Source: Thalassobius sp002708925 (lineage in GTDB: Bacteria > Pseudomonadota > Alphaproteobacteria > Rhodobacterales > Rhodobacteraceae). Taken from it: a stretch of DNA of 64,000 bases. Shown one piece after another: positions 42,252 to 51,231 of the stretch (positions are counted from its first letter, which is position 1; the number at the start of each line of letters is the position of its first letter). The translations under genes were made by a program, and so were the position numbers. The stretch spans positions 20,240-84,239 of the forward strand of contig NZ_JBNAGJ010000011.1 in assembly GCF_049803795.1 (NCBI RefSeq), given 5' to 3'. The notes beneath the pieces are model-generated. The model made no database searches. It was not told where the DNA came from and saw nothing but the letters and a program-made list of their open reading frames with translations.

Positions 42252-43499
42252 TCATGCAGCATCCCGCCGCATCAAGGCCATGATCATCGGACCGCAGGAG
42301 AACTCCCCAATTGCTGCCTTTGAAGATAGGGTTCTCAAGTAGCCTCCAGGTGATCGGATATCCGCAAACCGTTCAAGCATTGCAACGATCACAACAGACG
42401 CTTCTTCGGGACCCATATAGCGTTTCGCCTCGTCCCACGCGGACGGGGAAATACCCATCATGGGCCTGACCACATCAGCCACCCGGACCAGATCGTGCCA
42501 GTGGCGCACGGGCTGCTCGGAATACGCTTTGAATTCCTGACAGGAGGCGAGGACGAGACCAAGCGGTATGTTCGGCATCAGTTGATCGTCAATAGTTGCC
42601 GTTGAGTTGCCCTCATCTTCAGAACACAGAGGACTATTGGCAACTTCTGGAGTTTCGCGCACAGTGCCTCCGCCCCGCGCTTGTTCTAAGCGAGGTTCAA
42701 GATCATAAGAGTCTTTATTTGAATTCTGATAGTGCTGCTCAGAAACAGCATCATTGGTGCTCATATTTTCTGCTTCACAGCCATCCAGAAGGCTTCTGGC
42801 ATGATCTAAAGCTGACCCCAAAGCGTCTTCGATGCGCCTAAGGTCTTCCATTTCGAGTTTTCTGCGAAGATCTCGGGCCATTAGGGCCGCAAGATCAGAG
42901 AATTGGTCCCAGACGCCCTGATCCGGACGAAGTGAGCGCCCGTACTCGGCCAGCCCTGCGAGGTCACGCCGCATGAGGCTCACAGTGGCACGTAGGCGCT
43001 TGTACCGCTCTTCTGCGGCCCGGACGGTCTCAGCGGCCTCACAAACCTCCTGGAAGCGTCGAACGAGCGGAGAGAGGTCGAACCCAAACGCAACCTTTTC
43101 GTCGCCGTAGCGGCGGGCATAGCGCTTCCCATTGGGGCTATCGCGCCGGACAACAAAGCCAGTCTGCACAAGGTTGGAGAGGTGGCGCCGCATCGTCGAG
43201 CAGGGCATGCCGTTCAGGCGCTCGCAAATCGCCTTGTTGGACGGATGTACAATCAATTCGCTGTCATTGCCTCCGAGAATTGTCGCTTGGTGAAAGCTGA
43301 CCAGCGCCTGAAGCACCGTCAAATCCCGATCGGACAAGCCGAACGCGACTCGAGCGGCAGCGAGCTCCCTCAGGACCTCCCACTTGTTGGCGCCGGCTGG
43401 GGGCAGGTCTTCCTGGGTCGCTGCCTGATGTTTCAGGATGGCAGCATCTATCGTTCGCCGGAACGGCGTTACGGGCGTGTAGTCCATTTTGTCATTCAC
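42252..43499 (-). CDS. repC: Plasmid replication initiator RepC
   Basis: A 415-residue initiator of repABC plasmids. N-terminal winged-helix part: GANKWEVLRELAAARVAFGL, LQALVSFHQATILGGNDSEL, SNKAICERLNGMPCSTMRRH, LVQTGFVVRRDSPNGKRYAR. C-terminal domain ends IRSPGGYLRTLSSKAAIGEF and SCGPMIMALMRRD. The origin of such plasmids lies within repC. Expression is held down by the antisense RNA in the 165-base gap after repB. Confidence 0.95.
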   Translation of the reverse strand: MNDKMDYTPVTPFRRTIDAAILKHQAATQEDLPPAGANKWEVLRELAAARVAFGLSDRDLTVLQALVSFHQATILGGNDSELIVHPSNKAICERLNGMPCSTMRRHLSNLVQTGFVVRRDSPNGKRYARRYGDEKVAFGFDLSPLVRRFQEVCEAAETVRAAEERYKRLRATVSLMRRDLAGLAEYGRSLRPDQGVWDQFSDLAALMARDLRRKLEMEDLRRIEDALGSALDHARSLLDGCEAENMSTNDAVSEQHYQNSNKDSYDLEPRLEQARGGGTVRETPEVANSPLCSEDEGNSTATIDDQLMPNIPLGLVLASCQEFKAYSEQPVRHWHDLVRVADVVRPMMGISPSAWDEAKRYMGPEEASVVIVAMLERFADIRSPGGYLRTLSSKAAIGEFSCGPMIMALMRRDAA

Positions 43500-43572
43500 G
43501 AAGACAAAAATATCCCGGTCCGCGAATCACTTTGGACTTGCGGAAAACAGCTCCGGACACTACCTTGAAGGT

Positions 43573-43625
43573 GCTAGAAACAAGTTAGGGTCTCGTGGAG
43601 TGGTCGCTTTGCGGGACCTTTTCTT
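43573..43625 (+). ncRNA. Counter-transcribed RNA (incompatibility RNA) of repABC
   Basis: In the repB-repC gap, opposite to the rep genes. TTGCGG (43538-43543) with TACCTT 17 bases on (43561-43566) makes a promoter, and GGTCTCG...CGGGACC (43589-43618; one G-U pair) followed by TTTTCTTTT is an intrinsic terminator. Size (about 50 nt) and place are those of the ctRNA that limits RepC synthesis. Confidence 0.7.
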
Positions 43626-43664
43626 TTGCCTTTTCGTGCCTCCTTCTTTGATTTCTGCTCTTCC

Positions 43665-44681
43665 TCAGTCTTCCGACCGCTGCTTCCAGCGTTCGTGAAG
43701 GTCTTCAATCATGTCATGCACTTGCGTCTCGACCCAATCGGCGAAGTCTCCATCCGCCAACTCGATCGATAGGCCCTTGGCAGTGCGTTTGACCGTGCCG
43801 CCGCGTTTGCCGCCGATCTTCAGCGGGACGCTGGAAGGTGGGGCAGGGGAGGGCGACTTGGCCGGTTTAATCGCCTGGGTCACAGCCTTTTCTACGGCCA
43901 GGAACGCTTGGATGGACGGGTCATTGGTAGAGGCAACGTCATCCACCACCATGGAGGTCTCGGCATTTTCACGTGCCTCTTTCGCGATCCCGATAAGGTC
44001 CTCGCGGTCCAGACCATTCTCGTCGATGGCCCGACCAAGGGATTCCCATCGGGGTCGGCCAATGCCATGGGCGGCGCCAATGGCGCGTACCAGATCTGGC
44101 CCGACCATGTCCGCGATCGCGATCGCCATAGATATGGACGACTTCGTGACGGTAAGAATTTCTGCAACCTGAGATTGATTTCCGAAGCCGGACGACACAA
44201 GGTCCTTTGCGAACAGGGCCTTTTCAATAAAAGACAAATCGCGCCGCCCCATGTTCTCCGAAATCTGAGCACGCAGAGCGCTGTCGTCATCCAGGTTGGT
44301 GACTAACGCGCGAACCTTGGTAACCTTATCGGACTGACGGATCGCCTCCAGCCTGCGTCGCCCATAGACCAAAAGGTAGCGATCATCTTCACCCGGCGCA
44401 CGTCGCACGAGGATCGGAACGGTCTGACCGTTCGCCTCAATCGCATCGCGCAAATCCAGTACATCGGCCGGGTCAAGCCTGTCCGCCATACGCCCGTCTT
44501 CGATGCTCGCCGGGTCCAGTTCCCAAACATGATGGGAATCGACCGCGTCGCGGGCGGACCGAAGGGCGCGATTTGAGGTCATCATCGGTGTCACAGCACC
44601 TGTCTGAGGGGCAGGGGAGGGGGCCCCAGCTGCCGCGAGACTGTCCAGCATTGACATGCGCTTCTTCTTGCCACTGGTCAT
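43665..44681 (-). CDS. repB: Partition protein RepB (ParB type)
   Basis: A 338-residue centromere-binding protein: DPADVLDLRDAIEANGQTVP, YLLVYGRRRLEAIRQSDKVT, QISENMGRRDLSFIEKALFA, then the HTH GNQSQVAEILTVTKSSISMA. C-terminal dimerisation end has GDFADWVETQVHDMIEDLHE. Binds parS next to repC. ATG overlaps the repA stop by four bases. Confidence 0.95.
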   Translation of the reverse strand: MTSGKKKRMSMLDSLAAAGAPSPAPQTGAVTPMMTSNRALRSARDAVDSHHVWELDPASIEDGRMADRLDPADVLDLRDAIEANGQTVPILVRRAPGEDDRYLLVYGRRRLEAIRQSDKVTKVRALVTNLDDDSALRAQISENMGRRDLSFIEKALFAKDLVSSGFGNQSQVAEILTVTKSSISMAIAIADMVGPDLVRAIGAAHGIGRPRWESLGRAIDENGLDREDLIGIAKEARENAETSMVVDDVASTNDPSIQAFLAVEKAVTQAIKPAKSPSPAPPSSVPLKIGGKRGGTVKRTAKGLSIELADGDFADWVETQVHDMIEDLHERWKQRSED

Positions 44682-45865
44682 GTGCGCCCCCAGGTTTTCT
44701 GGATTAGGTCGGCGATCTCGTCATTTAGCGTATTCAGGCTCTCAATCGCGCGATCATAGGTGGAACGCGTGAACGCGCTGCGTTCCACTTCATAAAGTGT
44801 CTGCTTGGTCAGGCCCGCATCTGAGATGGCTGTAGACTTCAACATGGGCGAATTCAGCACGGCTTCGCCGTACATTGTTCGCAGGAAAGCCACGATGCGG
44901 TTCTGCGGCGCATCCTGCGGCTCGTAGCGGGTCAAAACATAGCGCATCCAGTCATGAGACATGTCAGCGCCGCTCTCGGCGATCACGTCCATGAGGTCGG
45001 CTGTCATGCGGAGGAATTGCGACATGGACATCACATCGAGCATCTCTGGATGGATGGTCACCAGAACGCCCGTGGCCGCGGACAGGGCGGACATGGTCAG
45101 AAAGCCAAGCTGCGGCGGGCAATCTATGACGACCACGTCGTAGTCCTCATCGACCTGGGCCAGCGCCTCCTTCACGCGGAAGAAGAAAAGTCCGGCATTG
45201 CCCTGCGCCAGCGCGCGCGGGGTGTCGTGCTCGAACTCCATCAGTTCGAGGTTGCCGGGGATCAAGTCCAAATTGGGGATATAGGTCTTGCGGATGACCG
45301 ACCGGATCGGCTCCGGGTCCTCATAGCGGATCGCATCGTAGAGAGTGCCGCCATCTTCGAGGTCCAATTCCGGCTGAACGCCGTGCAGCGCGGTGAAGGA
45401 AGCTTGTGGGTCAAGATCAATGCCCAGCACACGATATCCGCGCAGGGCAAGCCGTTGGGCGAGATGGGCAGAGGTTGTTGTTTTTCCGGACCCGCCCTTG
45501 AAATTCATCACGCCGATGACCTGAAGATGATCACCTTCTCGTCGTCCGGGAACGTAATCGCCCGGCTTGCGAGCAGTTTTTTCAAGGAGCACACGCAGCG
45601 CCTGGATATCCTGCGCCGAGTAAAGACGACGGTTGCCGGCGGTCAGCTCGGGAGAAGGCCCTTTGCCATCCAAGTTGAGTTTGCGAAGATAGGAATCGTT
45701 TACGCCGAGCAGCGCCGCAGCCTCACCAGAGGTGAATTTGCGCATGGTCTTCTCGGCATCGGGTGGAAACAGGCTCTCACGTTGCGAATGCAACTGGTTC
45801 GCCAGCCATTCCGAATGCTGGCGGATCACCGCGTTGAGATCCTCATGCACAAAGGTATTATCCAT
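44678..45865 (-). CDS. repA: Partition ATPase RepA (ParA type)
   Basis: A 395-residue ATPase: N-terminal winged-helix (RKFTSGEAAALLGVNDSYLR), Walker A GVMNFKGGSGKTTTSAHL, switch GIDLDPQASFTALHG, Walker B VVVIDCPPQLGFL, and late ERSAFTRSTYDRAIESLN. Drives plasmid segregation and, with RepB, represses the operon. GAGAGGG just before ATG 45865. Order repA-repB-repC is normal. Confidence 0.96.
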   Translation of the reverse strand: MDNTFVHEDLNAVIRQHSEWLANQLHSQRESLFPPDAEKTMRKFTSGEAAALLGVNDSYLRKLNLDGKGPSPELTAGNRRLYSAQDIQALRVLLEKTARKPGDYVPGRREGDHLQVIGVMNFKGGSGKTTTSAHLAQRLALRGYRVLGIDLDPQASFTALHGVQPELDLEDGGTLYDAIRYEDPEPIRSVIRKTYIPNLDLIPGNLELMEFEHDTPRALAQGNAGLFFFRVKEALAQVDEDYDVVVIDCPPQLGFLTMSALSAATGVLVTIHPEMLDVMSMSQFLRMTADLMDVIAESGADMSHDWMRYVLTRYEPQDAPQNRIVAFLRTMYGEAVLNSPMLKSTAISDAGLTKQTLYEVERSAFTRSTYDRAIESLNTLNDEIADLIQKTWGRT

Positions 45866-46179
45866 CTGCCCTCTCGCTTCCGAGACATCGCGTCTTTGGC
45901 GTGTTCACGGAAATTGACGTTTTTTGCCTCGTTTCCGTGACTATTGGCGCAAGAGTCGGATTCGCGCAAGGTTTTTCCACATCTAGTGGGCGAGTCCTCA
46001 CCGAACACAAGGCTGTTAGGCTTCCTGCTGCATGGTGTAACGCACCGCATCTCACGAAAAGGGACAGGGGAAAACTCTTTTCGGAGGGCTCCAACATGGC
46101 TTTTGAGCGCACCAAAGCTTGCCTTTTGGCAGTTCTGGATATACATTATTGGATGTTTATCCACGCCTGAGAGGACAAG
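45866..46179. other. repA upstream region, divergent from vapB
   Basis: Holds the inverted repeat TCACGGAAA...TTTCCGTGA (45905-45940), a likely RepA/RepB operator at the rep promoter, and near 46126-46155 an AT-rich stretch that should include the vapBC promoter. Confidence 0.5.
45905..45940. promoter_or_regulatory. Inverted repeat upstream of repA
   Basis: Nine-base perfect arms TCACGGAAA (45905-45913) and TTTCCGTGA (45932-45940), 40-75 bases before repA. A candidate autoregulatory operator or the DNA target for RepA. Confidence 0.5.
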
Positions 46180-46407
46180 ATGCAAGTTGCCAAATGGGGA
46201 AACTCCCTTGCCGTCCGGCTACCCGCAGATCTTGTGAGGGAACTCGGCTTAAAGGAAGGCGATCAGGTCGACCTGGTAAAGGACGATGGAACCATTCTTG
46301 TGAGACGCCAACCTCGCGCCGATGAAGTTCTACAAGGGCTAAGGCGGTTTCGCGGAAAACTGCCCAAGGACGCGCGTCTAAGCCGCGACGCCGCGCATGA
46401 GCGCTGA
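46180..46407 (+). CDS. vapB: AbrB/MazE-type antitoxin (VapB)
   Basis: A 75-residue antitoxin: MQVAKWGNSLAVRLPADLVR, ELGLKEGDQVDLVKDDGTIL form the AbrB DNA-binding hairpin, and RRFRGKLPKDARLSRDAAHE is the toxin-binding tail. AGAGGAC precedes the ATG. Overlaps the PIN toxin gene. Confidence 0.88.
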   Translation: MQVAKWGNSLAVRLPADLVRELGLKEGDQVDLVKDDGTILVRRQPRADEVLQGLRRFRGKLPKDARLSRDAAHER

Positions 46408-46792
46408 ATTCGCAGACACGAATGTTGTGCTCTACCTGCTCGACGATGGTCCAAAGGCTGAGAGGGCGGAGGTAATTCTGGGGCAGGGACCCCGGATCAG
46501 CGTTCAGGTCCTGAACGAAGCGATGGTCAATTGCCGACGGAAAGCTGGGCTCAGTTGGGAAGATACCGGAGCGTTTCTTGAGGGTATTAAGTCCTTATGC
46601 CCTGTCGAGGGCCTAACGGTTCAAACCCATCAAGTCGGTCGCGCGTTGGCAGAGAAGTACCAGTTATCGGTCTATGACGCGATGATCGTGTCTGCCGCGC
46701 TGATCGCTAGGTGCACGACGTTGTGGACTGAGGACATGCACGACGGATTGCTGGTTGAGGATCGGCTGCGCATCGTCAATCCATTTGCCTGA
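46397..46792 (+). CDS. vapC: PIN-domain ribonuclease toxin (VapC)
   Basis: A 131-residue PIN protein: first acidic site EFADTNVVLYLLDD, a middle Glu in QVLNEAMVNCRRKAG, and YDAMIVSAALIARC and LWTEDMHDG for the later Asp residues. Cleaves tRNA or rRNA in the family. Its end overlaps the 3' end of the convergent recombinase gene. Confidence 0.88.
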   Translation: MSAEFADTNVVLYLLDDGPKAERAEVILGQGPRISVQVLNEAMVNCRRKAGLSWEDTGAFLEGIKSLCPVEGLTVQTHQVGRALAEKYQLSVYDAMIVSAALIARCTTLWTEDMHDGLLVEDRLRIVNPFA

Positions 46793-47672
46793 CCAGCAAC
46801 CCAAGTCGCTCCGCCCGTTCCAACAGCATCCTGACGGATGACGGTTGCCAGCTTGTACGTCCCCGTGGAGTCCGCTCACGCATGGCTTCCAACCGGTCGC
46901 AGATCGCCTGTAGCGTGATATCCGGGTCCGCACCCTTAATCGCCGCCACGATGGCAGGCAGGCGATCGTCGGTTTCGCGACGTCCAGCGCGTCCAAGCAC
47001 TTCATCGGGCAGGAACCCGTCTCGCACATATGCTTTCACGGCGCGGAGCAGGCGGCTTTGCGTCCAATGGCGGCTGTGGGGTAGGGGGCCATTAATAATC
47101 CGCAGAACGTCTTCCCATGCCATATCGGGGCGCAAGCGGCGCACATGTGGCACCCAATCCTGCGCGGTTTCGTTCAGGCGCGCCATGTAGCCGTCCTGTC
47201 GTGCCAACCGCACCTTGCGCAGCGCGGCGGGGTCCTTGGTGCGAAGCCCGGGATTGCCACCAACGCGACCTTTGGCGCGTGCCGAGGCAAGGCCCGCCTT
47301 GGTACGCTCGCGGATCAGAGCGCGTTCGAACTCGGCCGCGGCGCCCAGAACCTGCAGCGTGAACTTTCCTTGAGGGGAGGCGGTGTCGATTGGATCCTGC
47401 AGCGAGCGGAAGAACGCCCCCTTGCCCTCCAGTCTTTCGATCACCTCAAGTAAGTGCGACAAAGACCGCGCAAGCCGGTCGATCCGCACGACGACCAGCG
47501 TGTCGCCCTTGCCAATCCGCTCCAGCACACGGGCAAGCACCGGTCGCGCCCGATTGCCACCTGAGGCCTGCTCTTCGAAGATTTCGACGCATCCTGCGGT
47601 TTGTAGGGCTTCAGACTGGGGCAGGGGGGTCTGATCCTCTGTGGATACGCGCGCATAGCCTATCAGGGGCAT
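46776..47672 (-). CDS. Serine recombinase (resolvase/invertase type)
   Basis: A 298-residue protein with the resolvase catalytic domain: MPLIGYARVSTEDQTPLPQS with the nucleophile Ser, VVVRIDRLARSLSHLLEVIE, FRSLQDPIDTASPQGKFTLQ, AAEFERALIRERTKAGLASA. After about 135 residues it continues for 160 more (long helical, RPDMAWEDVLRIINGPLPHS) than a plain Tn3 resolvase. Likely resolves plasmid dimers or belonged to a lost transposon. Confidence 0.88.
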   Translation of the reverse strand: MPLIGYARVSTEDQTPLPQSEALQTAGCVEIFEEQASGGNRARPVLARVLERIGKGDTLVVVRIDRLARSLSHLLEVIERLEGKGAFFRSLQDPIDTASPQGKFTLQVLGAAAEFERALIRERTKAGLASARAKGRVGGNPGLRTKDPAALRKVRLARQDGYMARLNETAQDWVPHVRRLRPDMAWEDVLRIINGPLPHSRHWTQSRLLRAVKAYVRDGFLPDEVLGRAGRRETDDRLPAIVAAIKGADPDITLQAICDRLEAMRERTPRGRTSWQPSSVRMLLERAERLGLLVRQMD

Positions 47673-47898
47673 GAAATCGGGCCATTTGCAATTTTAGGTA
47701 TCGCTAATAAACGACCGTTTGTAAATGAATGCAAGGGCGCGCTCTGTGGCGCTGTTCATCAGAAAGCCCTTGGTTTCCATACGCAGAGCGCGATCAGGGA
47801 GGTCTCGCGGACCATCGCGCGCGCGTGCTATGTAAGGTGTACAAACGCACTCTGATAAAACCCTTGGGTAAAGCTCAAAATAGCTGTATTTTGCGCAT

Positions 47899-48966
47899 AT
47901 GAGGCCTGGAACCCCCGCATTGTATGATGAATCCGACGCGCTCGGCATTTATGCTGAGGAGGTCGAACAGGCGTCTGAGGACGACCTGTGGTTTCTGCCC
48001 GGTCCGATGGACGACGAGCCGGACTATTTGCCGCCGGGACCACGGGCCGAACCGCGTGAAACCGAGGTCCTCGACGAATGGCGGAAGGCAGAGGGCGGGC
48101 AGGCCGCGCGTCTTGCCCGTGTGGCCGGTCGCGTCGGCGCGCTGGACGACCGGTTGAAGCGCGGACCGGAAGGATGGCGGCATCGGCTTGCGCTGATGGA
48201 GGCCGCAGATTTGAGCTGGCACACCGGTGACCGCATCAGCCAAGACCGGCTGGCGCTCTGGATCTCGCTGCGCCTGTCCGGTGTCCAGGACGACACGGCG
48301 GCGCTGGCGCGAGTCGGATGGGCGATTCGGCGACTGACGGGTGGACCGGGACCGGAGCAGGACCTTTCCGCCTTCCTCGACCGTCGCGACCCCGAGAACA
48401 TCAGTGATGAGACCGAGCCGTTCGTGGATCGCGCGAGCGGTTGGCTGGATCTGATGGGGCAGGCCACGGACCTGCACCCGATCACTCGCGCTTGCGCGGG
48501 CTTTCACCTCTGGCGCCTCGCGGGGCTCGGGCAGCACGACGACCGTATGGAAGCGGCTGTCGCAGCTGCGCGGATCGCGGCCAGCGATGGAAGAGGCGCA
48601 GTCTTCACGCCTCTGGCCATGGGCGGGGCAGGGGGACTACGAGCCGGTGGTTCACCGTTCGAACGTCTGGAACGCTGGCTATACGGGATGGAAGCCGCGT
48701 GCCTGACCGCGGTGCGGCACCTTGACGATATCGAGGCATGGTCGGCGCGGGCGGAAGCCGAAATGACATTGCTCTCGGGCAGGACGCCGCCGGCCTTGCG
48801 CGCAGTGCTGACCGAATGGCCGCTCGTCTCTGCGCCAATGGCCCAGGCCCTGACGAGTGCCAGTCGCGCCGCTGTTCAGCGCAACCTTGCATGGATGCAA
48901 GAGCGGGGTCTGATCCGCGAGGTGACAGGACAGGGGCGGTTCAGGATGTGGAAGGCGACAAACTGA
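47899..48966 (+). CDS. Winged-helix plasmid protein (DUF1612/HTH-like)
   Basis: A 355-residue protein: acidic start (EEVEQASEDDLWFLPGPMDD), a Gly/Trp-rich helical middle (RHRLALMEAADLSWHTGDRI, ARVGWAIRRLTGGPGPEQDL) and a C-terminal winged helix, ASRAAVQRNLAWMQERGLIR EVTGQGRF-like. The last part resembles the HTH of Fic-associated or DUF1612 rhizobial plasmid proteins; I am not sure of the family. Unknown role, divergent from the recombinase. Confidence 0.55.
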   Translation: MRPGTPALYDESDALGIYAEEVEQASEDDLWFLPGPMDDEPDYLPPGPRAEPRETEVLDEWRKAEGGQAARLARVAGRVGALDDRLKRGPEGWRHRLALMEAADLSWHTGDRISQDRLALWISLRLSGVQDDTAALARVGWAIRRLTGGPGPEQDLSAFLDRRDPENISDETEPFVDRASGWLDLMGQATDLHPITRACAGFHLWRLAGLGQHDDRMEAAVAAARIAASDGRGAVFTPLAMGGAGGLRAGGSPFERLERWLYGMEAACLTAVRHLDDIEAWSARAEAEMTLLSGRTPPALRAVLTEWPLVSAPMAQALTSASRAAVQRNLAWMQERGLIREVTGQGRFRMWKATN

Positions 48967-49115
48967 AGGTTAGCGTGGGTCTCACCCGCTCACTCGACAG
49001 CAGCGATAACCGCGAGCACGCGGCAGGGCGCGCAGAAACTCACCAACACTTAATGCATTTGTTGCACTTATTTCATATATGGTGGTAGAGAACAGAAACC
49101 GGAGAGGAGACCACC

Positions 49116-49580
49116 ATGAACATGCTGGCACACCGACATCTTCCGCCCACGCCGCAGGACGCAGCGATTGCGCGCGTCTCTGGCCAGGCATTGTCACGCT
49201 TCGCCCAGGCGCGCGCGCCGTTGAAACTTCGTGTGACGGACTCCGAGCAGATGGAGCCGATCGAGCTTCCTGCGGGCGCCGTATCGCTGCTCATGGAGAT
49301 CCTCGAGGCGATGGCAGCGGGGCGGGGGGTCACCATCATCCCCGAGAACGCCGAACTCTCGACCGTACAGGCCGCTGAGGTTCTGAACGTCTCGCGTCCG
49401 TTCCTGATCAAGCTGCTCGAGGATGGTGCCATACCGCATCGGAAGGTCGGCAAGCATCGCCGCGTCCGCATGGAAGACGTGATGTCCTACAAGGCCGCGA
49501 TCGATACCGAGCGTGAAGCTGCGCTCGATCAACTGGCCGCCGACGCTCAAGAGCAGGACATGGGCTACCGCTCGAAATGA
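49116..49580 (+). CDS. Excisionase-type HTH antitoxin
   Basis: A 154-residue protein with a MerR/excisionase helix-turn-helix: ELSTVQAAEVLNVSRPFLIK, LLEDGAIPHRKVGKHRRVRM, and a C-terminal helical tail. GGAGAGGAG precedes the ATG. It overlaps the PIN-domain gene by four bases, so it is the antitoxin/repressor of an HTH-PIN pair. Confidence 0.8.
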   Translation: MNMLAHRHLPPTPQDAAIARVSGQALSRFAQARAPLKLRVTDSEQMEPIELPAGAVSLLMEILEAMAAGRGVTIIPENAELSTVQAAEVLNVSRPFLIKLLEDGAIPHRKVGKHRRVRMEDVMSYKAAIDTEREAALDQLAADAQEQDMGYRSK

Positions 49581-50146
49581 GCCAGTACACGGTCCTGTTC
49601 GATGCGAACGTCCTTTATCCCGCGCCGATGCGCGATGCACTGATGCAGTTGGCGGTCACAGACCTTTTCAAGGCCAAGTGGACGGCCGATATCCATCGGG
49701 AGTGGATTGATGCGCTTCTGCGCAATGAACCTCATCGGGAGCGCGCCGCGCTGGAACGAACTCGCGACTTGATGGACAGGGCCACACGCGACTGTCTGGT
49801 CACCGGCTACGAGGCATTGGTGCCGGCCCTAACACTGCCGGACCCTGACGATCGGCACGTTCTGGCGGCGGCAATCGTTGGGCGCTGTGACGCGATCGTC
49901 ACGCAGAACCTGAAGGACTTCCCACCAGCGGCACTTGCGCCCTTTGGCATCGAGACCCAACACCCTGACGACTTTTTCCGGAACCAACTGTCTCTCGCGC
50001 CCGGTCTGGTCTGTTCCGCGCTGCGGAAAGTTCGCGCGCGCCTCAAGAATCCGCTCAAAAGCGTCGACGAGTATCTCGCGATCCTGACACAGCAGGGGTT
50101 GGTCGCCACGGTTGCCGACCTGGAGCAATTCGCCGACCTGCTTTGA
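49577..50146 (+). CDS. PIN-domain toxin partner of HTH protein
   Basis: A 189-residue PIN protein: TVLFDANVLYPAPMRDALMQ with the first Asp, LVPALTLPDPDDRHVLAAAI with DPDDRH, and DAIVTQNLKDFPPAALAPFG for the last acidic site. Larger than VapC (130). Family of PIN toxins paired with excisionase-like antitoxins. Intact. Confidence 0.82.
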   Translation: MSQYTVLFDANVLYPAPMRDALMQLAVTDLFKAKWTADIHREWIDALLRNEPHRERAALERTRDLMDRATRDCLVTGYEALVPALTLPDPDDRHVLAAAIVGRCDAIVTQNLKDFPPAALAPFGIETQHPDDFFRNQLSLAPGLVCSALRKVRARLKNPLKSVDEYLAILTQQGLVATVADLEQFADLL

Positions 50147-50204
50147 TCCCAGAACTGCCCTGACTGAATACGTTCTGGCCAGAGTTGTGGCACCCGATCC
50201 ATCA

Positions 50205-51047
50205 TCACCGCGAGATTTCGCCCGCCAGGACTGCACGCCCGTGGACTGCAAGCGTAGCAGTGAACCTCGGGCAACCGAACTGCCGGATCACGGCGACAAT
50301 GCGCGCATCGTACGCCGCTTGCCCTATGACGCGACACAGGTCTGACGCGTGAAACTGGCGGTTCGAGCTTGGCGCAGCCTTGATCTGTTCGTGCAGCTCG
50401 CGCTCTCGTGGCTCTTGAACCGGCTGTGGTGCGGGGAGAGCCGGTGGGCGCGTCGCTTCTCCAAGCGAGGTGCGCCACCGGCGCATGAAGCCGAGCAGGA
50501 AACCGGCCGGAACCTTGCTGTTCCCACGGGCCCGGTTGAAGGCAAGGAAGCGTTCCCAGATCACTTGCGTATCGACGTTCCAGCAGGGTAGGGCGCTCTT
50601 CGCGGCCTTGATCAGCTCGGCCCAGCATGTTCGGAACACGTTCGAGCAACCGTCAATGTTGATCTGTCCTGTGAATATAGTTTTGTTAGATTCTTCTCTA
50701 GATAGTGATGTGTCGTCTCCGTCTGACACGAGATCGTGGGTCTGTTCGCCGTCGTCAAAGGCCGCGAAGCGGAAGAGCCAGGGGGCGAACTTGCCGTTCG
50801 ACTTCTCGCGCTCAAGCTTCAGTTCAGAAGTTTCAAGCTCACTCAGCAGAACGCTCAGGTACTGGCGCGAGACGCCCATCTTCGCTGCCAGAGAGGACAG
50901 GGTGAAGGCAGCCGTGCCGCGGGGCAGGCCGTTATACCCGTCCTTCCACGCAATTCCGTCGAGGATGAGCGTGGCCAGTTTGTGCGCCGAAACAGAGAGG
51001 TCTGTCTGCGTGATCCGCCTTAGGATCAGGCCAGTCGTTGGTTCCAT
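50205..51047 (-). CDS. HTH plasmid protein, possible replication/regulatory factor
   Basis: About 280 residues from ATG 51047 (AGGAG eight bases upstream). N-terminal winged-helix-like unit: LSVSAHKLATLILDGIAWKD, AAFTLSSLAAKMGVSRQYLS, VLLSELETSELKLEREKSNG. Later FLAFNRARGNSKVPAGFLLG. The layout resembles plasmid replication or transcription factors, but I cannot name a family. Confidence 0.5.
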   Translation of the reverse strand: MEPTTGLILRRITQTDLSVSAHKLATLILDGIAWKDGYNGLPRGTAAFTLSSLAAKMGVSRQYLSVLLSELETSELKLEREKSNGKFAPWLFRFAAFDDGEQTHDLVSDGDDTSLSREESNKTIFTGQINIDGCSNVFRTCWAELIKAAKSALPCWNVDTQVIWERFLAFNRARGNSKVPAGFLLGFMRRWRTSLGEATRPPALPAPQPVQEPRERELHEQIKAAPSSNRQFHASDLCRVIGQAAYDARIVAVIRQFGCPRFTATLAVHGRAVLAGEISR

Positions 51048-51140
51048 GGTCGTATCTCCTGAGAGAGACGATGCCATGTCGAGAGCAAACAACATTCTTG
51101 CCAGCAAAAACACTTTGCTGGTTGCAGGGGTTCGGACACT

Positions 51141-51179
51141 GCGCTAGAAGAACCGTGTTCAGGGGTTTTTTTCTAGCGC
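51141..51179. repeat. Inverted repeat GCGCTAGAA...TTCTAGCGC
   Basis: Perfect nine-base arms 51141-51149 and 51171-51179, with a T-run inside (51166-51172). Between the HTH gene's 5' end and the IS5 element. Could be an operator or a terminator. Confidence 0.5.
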
Positions 51180-51231
51180 GGCGTCAGGCTTCTCGGTCTG
51201 GCGTCGTTTCCCTTTTTTTGGGTGATGCACT

